From Planctomycetaceae bacterium (GTDB lineage: Bacteria > Planctomycetota > Planctomycetia > Planctomycetales > Planctomycetaceae): a stretch of DNA of 10,258 nucleotides. Each line of letters opens with the position of its first letter. Position 1 is the stretch's first letter. The notes beneath the pieces are model-generated. The model did no database searches, was not told the DNA's origin, and saw only the letters and a list, made by a program, of their open reading frames with translations. Below are positions 1-7,640 of the stretch, in pieces. Both the position numbers and the translations under genes were made by a program. The stretch is taken from positions 1 through 10,258 of the forward strand of contig JALTOP010000366.1 in assembly GCA_027000105.1 (NCBI GenBank), read 5' to 3'.

Positions 1-2216
1 AACGTGACAAGCTGTTGGTTCTCTTTGAGAATTCGAGCAGAATCGGCGAGAACTTTTTTCTCCGCTTCGGTAACTGGAACCGCCTTTTCTGTTTTGGCAA
101 CTATTTTCTTTTGATTGGCAATCGCCGAGGTAAGCGACTTGATACGAGCAAGAAGGTTCTCACTTTGCCTGGCACTCAATTTTCGATCAGCGATCGCCTT
201 GTCATACAGTTTCTTTTCCTGATCCCGCTTTTTCGCAAGATCGGCCATCTGCGCCTGCAACTGTTGAACCGACTTGACTGCCTGATTTTTCTGAGTAGTT
301 GTTTTGTCAAGTAGGGCGACTGCGGCGGCTTGAGCCGCTTTGGCCTGTTGAAGCAGAGTGGTAACCTTGGTCAGTTCCGCTTTCCCTTCTTCCCCTTTCT
401 TGGTCAGCTCCTGAACTTTCGCATTCAACTCGGCCACTTTCTTGTCAGCCTGTTGTTTGGCCGCTGCCTGTTTTGCCAGCGTGGCATTGAGATCGTCAAG
501 TCTCTTCTTCGCAGCTGTCAATTTTTTACCCGTTGCGCCAATTTGTGCGCTGAACTGATCGAAACCTTTTTTATGCGTTACTCCAGCCTGAAGCAATGAT
601 TGCGTCTTTTTGTCAGCGGCCGCTTTATCCGCAACCGTCTTTTTCAAATCCGCTCCTATGCTGGCCAGTTTTGTTTTGGAGTCCTCAAAAGCTTTTTTTC
701 TGGCCGCGATGGCATTGTTCGTTGCTTTGATTCTGTTTGTAGTCGATGTCACGATCGCCTGCGTGGCTTTCAATTTGGCATCCAGAGCAGCGAGTTGCTC
801 ATTCAAACCGGGGGGATTCGCATTGATCGTGAACAGCGTCGCAGCGGTATTGGCATCCCAAACGCGAACCTGTCCGGTCCAGTCTCCTGCGATAACCCGA
901 TTCAGGTCGGAATCAAAAGCGACTTCGAGACCGAGATCGGGCAGTCCCCCATATGCTTTGATCGCTTTGCCATCCCCCTGCCAAAGCTTGGCCACACGGT
1001 CTCGCCCAACCGAGACAATACGGGCATCACGAGTGTACTCGATGGCAGAAACACCACCGCCATGTGCGTTCCAGCGTTTTATTTCACGGCCATCGTTCAA
1101 TTCCCATAATCGAATCGTGCCATCATCACTGCAACTGGCCACAGAGTTGGAGTCGGGCCGCCAGGAGATATCTGTAATTGCTTTGGTGTGCCCTTTGAGT
1201 GTCAGATATTCGTTTCCTGTCATGGCTTCCCATAAAAACAACCCGGCGCTTCGATCTCCCGTTGCCAGCAAAACACCATCGGGAGAAAACTCGGCCGCCA
1301 TGACCCAATCGGTATGTTTTTTTCGTTCATACAACAACTCACCGCTTTGAACTGAATAGACACGTACCATTCGTTTCGGGCCACACATGACAACAAGTGC
1401 ATGATCAGAACTGATATCCGCGGCGAGAACCGCATCATACTCGTTCCCGAGTTCTGCAACACGCTTGCCCGATTTCACATCCCAAACGATCACTTTCCCC
1501 GATGCCCCTCCCTGTCCTCCGCCAGCCAGGAGCAATTGACCATTACGACTGAACTTCAATATTTGAGGCGTCCCTTCCGGAAAGGGCAAAACGCCCAAAA
1601 GCATTCCCGTTTGAGTGCTATAAAGCAGAACCTGTTCGTAGCCGGAAACAGCCATCACCGGCGCCCATGGGCTGCTGGCCAGCGCGGTAATGCTGTTCGG
1701 TTTTTGTGTAACCGTGACCGGTTTCAGCGAGACACCCTCGGGAAGCACCGGAGGTCCTGCAGGCCGCTCGGTTGATATTTCGATTTTCGCCAGTTCATTC
1801 TTTTTCTTGACAAACTTGCTCCCTTTATTCTCCAACGCTCCGGAATCAATCCACTGTTTGATTAACGCCAATTCCTTTTCCGGCATTTTCGGCTGCTTGG
1901 GAGGCATGTACGGTTCACTCTCATGGTTGATCACCATGAACAGATACGATGACTCCGAATCGCCCGGCTCCACAGAATCCCCCGAGCCGCCCCCCTGCAT
2001 CAGACCGGTATAGGTATCGAGAACGAGTCCCCCCTTGGCATCGTTGGCATTATGGCATGAACCGCATCGCTGTCTGAAAATGGGAAGAATGTGCTCATCG
2101 TACGTAATTTTCGGAGTCTGTTTCTTGGCCGGAGCTTTTTTGTCCTCTGCTCTCAGCGAAGAAGAACAGATCAAACAGACGAAAACAGTTGCAGTCAAAA
2201 TCAGGCGAGTCATCAT
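1..2216 (-). CDS. Secreted planctomycete cytochrome c (PSCyt1) - WD40 propeller - coiled-coil protein, C-terminus cut by window edge
   Basis: 738 residues are visible and the frame is still open at the left edge. The start is the first of two tandem ATGs, with GGGAG (2225-2229) 8 bases upstream. Residues 1-23 form a Sec signal peptide (hydrophobic LILTATVFVCLIC, cleavage expected after LRA). A Lys/Ala/Pro linker follows. Residues 37-127 match the PSCyt1 type of cytochrome c: heme motif CGSCH at 51-55 (bases 2052-2066), candidate distal Met ligand M104 in YMPP, and a closing IKQWIDSGA. Residues about 172-465 hold seven WD40-like blades (for example KVIVWDVKSG, GHTKAITDISW, TIRLWELNDG), enough for one closed propeller. 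From about 475 to the edge runs a Lys/Ala/Gln-rich coiled coil of at least 260 residues. Inferred role: extracytoplasmic heme protein with a protein-binding scaffold, last visible gene of the cluster. The domain calls are firm; substrate and partners are unknown. Confidence 0.93.
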   Translation of the reverse strand, partial: MMTRLILTATVFVCLICSSSLRAEDKKAPAKKQTPKITYDEHILPIFRQRCGSCHNANDAKGGLVLDTYTGLMQGGGSGDSVEPGDSESSYLFMVINHESEPYMPPKQPKMPEKELALIKQWIDSGALENKGSKFVKKKNELAKIEISTERPAGPPVLPEGVSLKPVTVTQKPNSITALASSPWAPVMAVSGYEQVLLYSTQTGMLLGVLPFPEGTPQILKFSRNGQLLLAGGGQGGASGKVIVWDVKSGKRVAELGNEYDAVLAADISSDHALVVMCGPKRMVRVYSVQSGELLYERKKHTDWVMAAEFSPDGVLLATGDRSAGLFLWEAMTGNEYLTLKGHTKAITDISWRPDSNSVASCSDDGTIRLWELNDGREIKRWNAHGGGVSAIEYTRDARIVSVGRDRVAKLWQGDGKAIKAYGGLPDLGLEVAFDSDLNRVIAGDWTGQVRVWDANTAATLFTINANPPGLNEQLAALDAKLKATQAIVTSTTNRIKATNNAIAARKKAFEDSKTKLASIGADLKKTVADKAAADKKTQSLLQAGVTHKKGFDQFSAQIGATGKKLTAAKKRLDDLNATLAKQAAAKQQADKKVAELNAKVQELTKKGEEGKAELTKVTTLLQQAKAAQAAAVALLDKTTTQKNQAVKSVQQLQAQMADLAKKRDQEKKLYDKAIADRKLSARQSENLLARIKSLTSAIANQKKIVAKTEKAVPVTEAEKKVLADSARILKENQQLVT

Positions 2217-2300
2217 GGCAGGAACTCCCGGGGAGTCTGTTTCTTCGAAAATCAATGACGAAGAATGTAGGAACTTGTCTTGTACTCCAAACGGCCGTGG

Positions 2301-2336
2301 TGCCTGATGAGTCCATGCGTCTCAACAGATCAGGCA
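2301..2336 (-). repeat. Intergenic inverted repeat (possible RNA hairpin) between DUF1549/DUF1553 and cytochrome-WD40 genes
   Basis: TGCCTGAT (2301-2308) and ATCAGGCA (2329-2336) are perfect inverted copies around a 20-base spacer. On the minus strand the stem extends by GGT/ACC if one T is bulged. It begins 57 bases after the DUF1549/DUF1553 stop in the 176-base gap. No T-run follows on the minus strand, so a simple intrinsic terminator is not supported. An mRNA processing or stability element, or a protein-binding site, is equally possible. Confidence 0.45.
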
Positions 2337-2392
2337 ACCAGTCAAATCAGACGACCGAGCAAAATCATAATCAAAGTAAAATGTAAAACGAA

Positions 2393-4840
2393 TCAGTGGT
2401 TAAACAGGAACTCCCGGCTGTTCAGCAAGGCCCAGAAAACGTCTTCACACGCTTTGGTATAATTTTTCGGGTCACTGAACATCGGACGAAGTTTAGCCAA
2501 TTCTTCTTCCACCGGTTTGCGTGAAAGACAGACGATATACAGATCGGTAATGACTTCATCCGGGGATGCTTTCTTCTTCGCGTATTCCTGGATCACGCCT
2601 CCGCTTTTGATCTTTCCATTGACAGTCTCGCCGTTGAGCAGATGCAACGCCTGGGAAAGAGACGGTTCCATTTTCACTTCGCAGGAACAGACCGTTTCAC
2701 GGGTTGCCCGGCCAAATGTGGTCAGGAAATAATTCGAGGTCGCCCCATCAGAAATTTGAACCGCTCTTGAACCAAGAGGCAAGCCACGGAATTTATCTTT
2801 CGTGTGCGTCACCTGAGAGATGATATCAAGCAGCGATTCCGCCTTGATTCGTCGAATCGACTGGTGGGCGAAGTTCGTCTCATCCGTTTCGTTCGATTTA
2901 TTTCGTTTTGTGGAACGCTGATATGTATGGGAATTGCAGATTTCACGGATCAGCTTGCGGAAATCGTAACCGGATTCCGTGAATCTTTTCGCCAATTCCT
3001 TCAGCAGCTCCGGATTGGTCGGCGGGTTGCTGACACGGATATCATCAACGGGATCGATAATCCCGATTCCGAAATAGTGCTGCCAGATACGATTGACGAA
3101 GTTCTGCGCAAAGTACGGATTTTCCGGCGAGGCGAGCCAGTTCGCCATCACGACTCTGCGGTCTTTCCCTTTCACATCGGGCTGCCTGCCGCCCAGGAAA
3201 ACGGGCACGGCGTTTTTGCCGGTCACGACATGGCGAACCTCACCGCTACCACGGTTGTAGATAATCCGTTCGCGATAATCCTCGGCCTGTTTTCGGCCAA
3301 TTTGGGCAAAGAACGCGGCAAAACTGTAATAATCGTCCTGCGTCCATCGATCGAACGGATGGTTATGACACTGGGCACATTGAATTCGCATTCCCATGAA
3401 GGTTTGAGCCACATTCTCGGCTACTTTCAGGTTGTTCGTCTCCAACTCGTAGTAATTCGTAGCCGGTTCACTGAATGTACCGCCATTAGCCGTCAATAGC
3501 TTGATAACCATCTTGTCAAGCGGCACGTTACTGCCGATCTGGTCTGCCAGCCAGTTGTAGTAGAGAACAATCGCCTTGTAACTGACACGATTGTTGGAAC
3601 GCATCATCAACCACTCTGCCCACTTGGAAACCCACAATTCGGTGAATTCCTTTCTCTGGAGCAGTTCATCGATCAGCTTGGCTCGCTTGTCCGGCGACTT
3701 ATCCGCAATGAATTTTTCATATTGCTCCCGTGTAGGAACCATGCCGATCATGTCGATGTAAATTCTGCGAACGAACACTTCATCCGAACAGACAGGCGAC
3801 GGATTCATACGCAGTTTTTTCAACTTGGATAAAACCAGTTCGTCAACATAGTTGACCGGTTTCTCTTTTGTCGGCTCAAAGACCAGCCCTTTAGGGAGCA
3901 CAATGAACTGGGAGCCAACTGTATGGGAAGCGAATCGGGCCATAATAAAAGCCTCGCCCCGTTTTCCCGCTGTGACCAGTCCACTCAGTTTATCAATCGT
4001 GGCAGAGTTATCGTTGCTCGATTGAAACAGCGCCAGATGAGTGACATCCCGCTCGCTGCCATCAGTGTAATGGGCAACAACGGTCATCTGCTGGGTCGCC
4101 CCTGCCCCGTCGAGAACGGCTTGCTTCGGATAGATATTCAGAGCATCACAGGTAGGGATATCTGCAGGGTCTTTAGGGCAACTGTTGGCGATCCATTCGA
4201 TGAGATCCTTACTGTATTCCGAGTCGATGTCGAAACATTTGCCTCCGGTATGCGGAACGGCCCCCACCGCTTTTTCGACCATCAAACTCGCTTCCGGTAC
4301 AGCCAGGTTGATTCGTCGTCCCAATTGTTCACGGGTAATTCGATAATGATCGCCATCCGGATCGAATCCGAACAGAGAGAGATTGAAGCCATCTTTTCCG
4401 CGAGCCGAACCATGACAGCTTCCGGTATTGCAACCGGCTCGCATGAAAATCGGCATGACATCCAACTTGAAGCTGACCGGTCGGGCAGCTTTCGCTTCAA
4501 CGACATCGACCGGAATCTTGACCTCTTTTCCGCCATAGCTGCATTTCAGTTCTGTTTTCCCGTCCGCCAACGGATAGAGAGTCCGTCCATCAATTCGGAC
4601 AGAGGCGGGACCTTCCAGCGTAAAAGCTGTTTGGCTGGTCACATCTTCGGTCACCCCATCCGCGTAAATCGCCTGGACAACCATCGATTGACGATCTTTC
4701 GCTGTCTTCAGTTTCACCGAAGGAGGATAGACTCCCAGTTTCACAATCGTCCGATCAGCAGCCTGAGCCGAAACTGCACACAACACCGCCAAAGAAGCTA
4801 ATGTGTTAAAAAAGACAGGCCGAATTATTGTCGATCTCAT
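2393..4840 (-). CDS. Secreted DUF1549/DUF1553 (PSCyt2/PSD1) protein with Big2-like domains and two cytochrome-type Cys motifs
   Basis: 815 residues from the chosen ATG at 4840, preceded by AAGAGG with an 8-base spacer; an ATG 33 bases further upstream would put a charged stretch before the signal peptide. Residues 1-27 are a Sec signal (FFNTLASLAVLCAVSAQA). A Big2/Ig-like domain follows at about 33-113. Residues about 121-222 form a cytochrome-like module with CNTGSCH at 137-143, a CX4CH rather than CXXCH spacing. A second Big2-like domain lies at about 231-318. DUF1549 (about 328-515) contains CAQCHNHPFDRW, with CXXCH at 488-492. DUF1553 (about 550-815) contains NRIWQHYFGIGI and CSCEVKMEPSLSQALHLLNG. 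The two DUFs were defined in planctomycetes, where they are hugely expanded; I know of no proven reaction. Context suggests that it acts with the DUF1501, PPC and PSCyt1 neighbours outside the inner membrane. Heme binding is inferred, not shown. Confidence 0.95.
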   Translation of the reverse strand: MRSTIIRPVFFNTLASLAVLCAVSAQAADRTIVKLGVYPPSVKLKTAKDRQSMVVQAIYADGVTEDVTSQTAFTLEGPASVRIDGRTLYPLADGKTELKCSYGGKEVKIPVDVVEAKAARPVSFKLDVMPIFMRAGCNTGSCHGSARGKDGFNLSLFGFDPDGDHYRITREQLGRRINLAVPEASLMVEKAVGAVPHTGGKCFDIDSEYSKDLIEWIANSCPKDPADIPTCDALNIYPKQAVLDGAGATQQMTVVAHYTDGSERDVTHLALFQSSNDNSATIDKLSGLVTAGKRGEAFIMARFASHTVGSQFIVLPKGLVFEPTKEKPVNYVDELVLSKLKKLRMNPSPVCSDEVFVRRIYIDMIGMVPTREQYEKFIADKSPDKRAKLIDELLQRKEFTELWVSKWAEWLMMRSNNRVSYKAIVLYYNWLADQIGSNVPLDKMVIKLLTANGGTFSEPATNYYELETNNLKVAENVAQTFMGMRIQCAQCHNHPFDRWTQDDYYSFAAFFAQIGRKQAEDYRERIIYNRGSGEVRHVVTGKNAVPVFLGGRQPDVKGKDRRVVMANWLASPENPYFAQNFVNRIWQHYFGIGIIDPVDDIRVSNPPTNPELLKELAKRFTESGYDFRKLIREICNSHTYQRSTKRNKSNETDETNFAHQSIRRIKAESLLDIISQVTHTKDKFRGLPLGSRAVQISDGATSNYFLTTFGRATRETVCSCEVKMEPSLSQALHLLNGETVNGKIKSGGVIQEYAKKKASPDEVITDLYIVCLSRKPVEEELAKLRPMFSDPKNYTKACEDVFWALLNSREFLFNH

Positions 4841-4848
4841 TACCTCAT

Positions 4849-4854
4849 CCTCTT
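4849..4854 (-). promoter_or_regulatory. Ribosome binding site that decides the DUF1549/DUF1553 start
   Basis: The minus strand reads AAGAGG, then 8 bases, then ATG at 4840. This favours the start that places the hydrophobic signal peptide at the N-terminus over the ATG at 4873, which would add 11 mostly charged residues (MLFVNEKEDEV). The longer start would also contain this site inside the coding region. Confidence 0.6.
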
Positions 4855-4892
4855 TTTCGTTTACAAACAGCAATCAGGAAAACAAGGCTGGT

Positions 4893-4916
4893 TTGCCCGC
4901 GAATCGATGTGGGCAA
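4893..4916 (-). repeat. Inverted repeat after the PPC gene, possible weak terminator
   Basis: TTGCCC (4893-4898) and GGGCAA (4911-4916) are inverted copies around 12 bases. The repeat begins 19 bases after the PPC gene stop in a 95-base gap. On the minus strand it is followed by CCAGCCTTGTTTTCC, a short T-rich run some distance from the stem. It could act as a leaky terminator or an mRNA 3'-end element; the stem is short, so confidence is low. Confidence 0.35.
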
Positions 4917-4935
4917 CAGGCGTCATCCCGGAGGG

Positions 4936-7437
4936 TTATTTCGATTTTTCCCGCAGTGCTTTTTGCTGCTCCCGAAGCATCTCCAGGCGAGAAAGAACCC
5001 TCTTTTTCGGCTTGGCAGCAGCTACTTTTTTGGGAGCCGCTTTTTTCGGTGCGGCTTTCTTGACAATCTTCGGAGCCGGCTTGTTGATGCGCAACCGCCC
5101 GGATCCGATATTATGTAAAACCGGTTCTCCATTTTCCATCACGGTTATCCGGCAAAACAGGTTCTTGTGTTCCCCCAAAGGCGACGTCGCATCGGTCTTG
5201 ATCGGGAAAACGATTTCTTTTGTATCCTTGGTTATTTCCAAAGGAACGGTTGTCACTTTGTTGGGCAGGCCAACCAGTTCAACTTTGGCCTTTCCTTCGA
5301 ATGGCGTCACGTTTTCAATTTGAATCGGGAAATCGACACTCGAACCACGCTCCACAGCCGAAGTGACATACTTCAGCTTCATGTAACGTTCGGCAACACG
5401 GTATTTTACAAAAGGAGCGCAGATTTCGACATTCGCATTGCCCACCCTGGCGATGGCGCGAACGGTAATGTGGGACTCCCGGATCGGAGCATTCCCCGAA
5501 GCATTCATCGGGATCAACGCTTCATTTTTCCCTTTGACAATCTTGATCGAACGGCTCGAATTGACACCAGGAGGATTTTGCAGCACTAGCAACTGGATGT
5601 CGGCGTCGAAACCTTCTTCCCGCGTCGCCACGACTTTCAACTGCATCGAACCACCACGCACAATCGGTGCCTTCGGCTCGATGATTTTCACATCGAACGG
5701 AATGTGCTGGGTCGTCACCACGGGAATGACGTCGAACCGTTCTTTCCAGATGTAATCGTTCTGGTTGCGGCCACGAATCCGCATATGTTCCTGAATAACC
5801 TTGGCGGTGACCACCTGCTTGGCGTTCCCGGGATTGACCCACTTCCCGGTAAGCGTGGCAAACTTCGCCCCCAAAGGAGACTTGGCGGGAGCGTGAAACA
5901 TGATCGGCACGACTCCATCACTTGCCCACGTGGCGGGAGATTCAACCGTCACCCCGGCTGGCAGATTGCTGGCCGAGAACGTCACCGGACCCCCAAAGTT
6001 TTCGCGTCTGATACTGGCCAGAAACGCCACACGACGCCCTTCCGGTATTTCAACATCGGGCTGAACATACCGTGTCACTTCATTGGTCGTAATCGTCATC
6101 TTGGGGGTAACGGGGGCCACCTCAATACGATAGTAATAATCGGGACCACCTTTACCCAACTGATCGACAACCTTGATAAAGTAATCGCCGTCAGCAGGTG
6201 CCTTGAAGCGAACCCAACTGTCCGGGCGTTTGCGGTCATCATCGATAGCAAGCCGCCCCCCCCTGGCATTGTAGACATAGACAACCGAATCGATGGAAGA
6301 ACGAACGCGCCTGGCGATCACATCGATATCGACCTGTTCGTTCTTCTTCATCGTAATTTTGAAATAATCGCTATCTTCAACACTGGAAAGGTAGCCGTTG
6401 GCAGCAGATGGAATAGACATCGCGGTCGCCTGAGCGATTGTCTCATTCGGCTCAACCTCAATCACATTGTTCAGCGATGAAACCCACAACGGGTTCCATG
6501 TCGGCGTGACCAGATTGTTGCTCCTGGCATATATTCCGAACTCAAGCGGCTTCACCGAGGGGATGGTAACCGCCTGCTCAAAATCGCCGGCCACATCGCC
6601 GAGCAGTTTCACATGAAGCACTTGCCCCGGAACGCCACCGGACGGGACACTCCCCACCGGACGGGCAAAATTACCGATATGAGTGCGATACAACGCCGCC
6701 CCATGTCCCCCATAGGAAGCATCACGCACCTGGATATAGTAGGTGCCATCTTCCGGAACAATGATGGAGGCAAAACCATCCTGACGAGTCAAAGCCCGAT
6801 CATCACACGCAGCCAATTCAAAACGGCTCGAATTCATGATCGCGATATACGGATCGAAAAACGTTCCTCCCTGATAGTAGGTTCCCATGCGAAGCCCTTC
6901 GATTTCAGCGGTGAGTCGCTCTCCCTTTTTGGCTTTCACGGCGAAATAGTCAACATCCTCCCGATCAATGCGACCATGAACCGTCACATTATTTTCGACT
7001 AACTGAGGGGTCGTAAAATCGGTATTCGGCTCTTTCTCGTTAACAACCGGGTATGTTCCGACAAAGAAATTGACCAACCTGGAAATACCGGATTTCGTCC
7101 TGATGCGCAGGCGATGCGTTCCCAATGCAGCATTGGGGAGCACCTTCACCTTCGCGGTAATCTGGTTTCCCTTTTTATCTTTCGGGACGGTCAACTCGGA
7201 AAACTGAAGACCAGGCTCGTGACACAGGATTTCCACCGCATCATCCAGGCGGCTTCCACTGAAAGTGACGACAACCTCATCCCCCAGTTTGGCCCCGTAG
7301 GGTGTCACGGAATTCAATTGCGGATCAGTCGCACAAGCCTGCTCAGTCGCCAAATCCGAAAACAGAACCAGGCCACCGGCCAGACAAAACAGAAACGGCA
7401 CAAAACGCGATTGCAAAGCCGATAACTGACTCCACAT
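4936..7437 (-). CDS. Secreted PPC-domain and Ig-like scaffold protein with Lys/Ala/Pro tail
   Basis: 833 residues. The ATG is preceded by AAGGGGGG about 6 bases upstream. The N-terminus is a Sec signal (hydrophobic residues 12-26, cleavage expected after ACA at 34-36). An IPT/TIG-like domain spans about 41-127 (GAKLGDEVVVTFSGSRL). PPC domain 1 is at about 134-252 (EPN, DREDVDYFAVKAKKGE, DPYIAIMN, DGTYYIQVRD). PPC domain 2 is at about 326-440 (EPNE, EDSDYFKITMKKNE, DGDYFIKVVD). Ig-like beta segments, probably three domains, fill about 455-785. PPC domains are beta sandwiches known from secreted proteases, but no peptidase motif is present, so a non-catalytic adhesion or carbohydrate/protein-binding role is more likely. 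The last 45 residues are a basic tail with AAPKK repeats (about 793-813) and an amphipathic helix. The gene sits between DUF1501 and DUF1549/DUF1553. Ligand unknown. Confidence 0.94.
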   Translation of the reverse strand: MWSQLSALQSRFVPFLFCLAGGLVLFSDLATEQACATDPQLNSVTPYGAKLGDEVVVTFSGSRLDDAVEILCHEPGLQFSELTVPKDKKGNQITAKVKVLPNAALGTHRLRIRTKSGISRLVNFFVGTYPVVNEKEPNTDFTTPQLVENNVTVHGRIDREDVDYFAVKAKKGERLTAEIEGLRMGTYYQGGTFFDPYIAIMNSSRFELAACDDRALTRQDGFASIIVPEDGTYYIQVRDASYGGHGAALYRTHIGNFARPVGSVPSGGVPGQVLHVKLLGDVAGDFEQAVTIPSVKPLEFGIYARSNNLVTPTWNPLWVSSLNNVIEVEPNETIAQATAMSIPSAANGYLSSVEDSDYFKITMKKNEQVDIDVIARRVRSSIDSVVYVYNARGGRLAIDDDRKRPDSWVRFKAPADGDYFIKVVDQLGKGGPDYYYRIEVAPVTPKMTITTNEVTRYVQPDVEIPEGRRVAFLASIRRENFGGPVTFSASNLPAGVTVESPATWASDGVVPIMFHAPAKSPLGAKFATLTGKWVNPGNAKQVVTAKVIQEHMRIRGRNQNDYIWKERFDVIPVVTTQHIPFDVKIIEPKAPIVRGGSMQLKVVATREEGFDADIQLLVLQNPPGVNSSRSIKIVKGKNEALIPMNASGNAPIRESHITVRAIARVGNANVEICAPFVKYRVAERYMKLKYVTSAVERGSSVDFPIQIENVTPFEGKAKVELVGLPNKVTTVPLEITKDTKEIVFPIKTDATSPLGEHKNLFCRITVMENGEPVLHNIGSGRLRINKPAPKIVKKAAPKKAAPKKVAAAKPKKRVLSRLEMLREQQKALREKSK
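4999..5061 (-). repeat. Codon-level repeat for the Lys/Ala/Pro tail of the PPC protein
   Basis: Within the PPC gene, residues 793-813 consist almost only of Lys, Ala, Pro and Val, with AAPKK repeated in tandem and related AAAKPKK after it. It resembles histone-H1-like or cell-surface linker sequences. On an exported protein a charge-based contact with nucleic acid, acidic polysaccharide or an acidic partner is possible; this is inference. Confidence 0.7.
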
Positions 7438-7589
7438 GAACAGCCCCCCTTTAGTTCACGGAGATGGTCGCGCCTGCCCGATCGCCTACCCGTTTCCCCA
7501 GGAAACCCCGCTCCACAGTGATTCACCGCTTCACAGGCAGGCCAAAACGGAACCAACAAAACACGACCATAAAGATCGAAATATCCAGT

Positions 7590-7625
7590 TCCCCTGCCGA
7601 AACACTCCAGCGATTCAGCAGGGGA
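7590..7625 (-). terminator. Strong intercistronic hairpin after DUF1501 (candidate terminator or mRNA-stabilising stem)
   Basis: The two 12-base arms, 7590-7601 and 7614-7625, pair as RNA on the minus strand with a single G-U wobble around a 12-base loop; the core is CCCCTGC/GCAGGGG. It begins 15 bases after the DUF1501 stop (TGA at 7641-7643). No T-run follows, so it fits partial termination or 3'-end protection of the DUF1501 message better than a classical intrinsic terminator. The pairing is certain, the role inferred. Confidence 0.55.
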
Positions 7626-7640
7626 GATTCGACAACAGCA

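Noticed and set aside
610..1350. 246-codon plus-strand open frame antisense to the WD40 gene
   Set aside because: The opposite minus-strand frame carries intact WD40 blades and the coiled coil; the plus-strand product is low in recognisable features.
3923..4801. 292-codon plus-strand open frame antisense to DUF1549/DUF1553
   Set aside because: It lies opposite the signal peptide, Big2-like domains and CX4CH module of a real gene, and its product looks like reversed coding sequence.
5704..6480. 258-codon plus-strand open frame antisense to the PPC gene
   Set aside because: Opposite strand of PPC domain 2 and Ig-like domains; no family resemblance.
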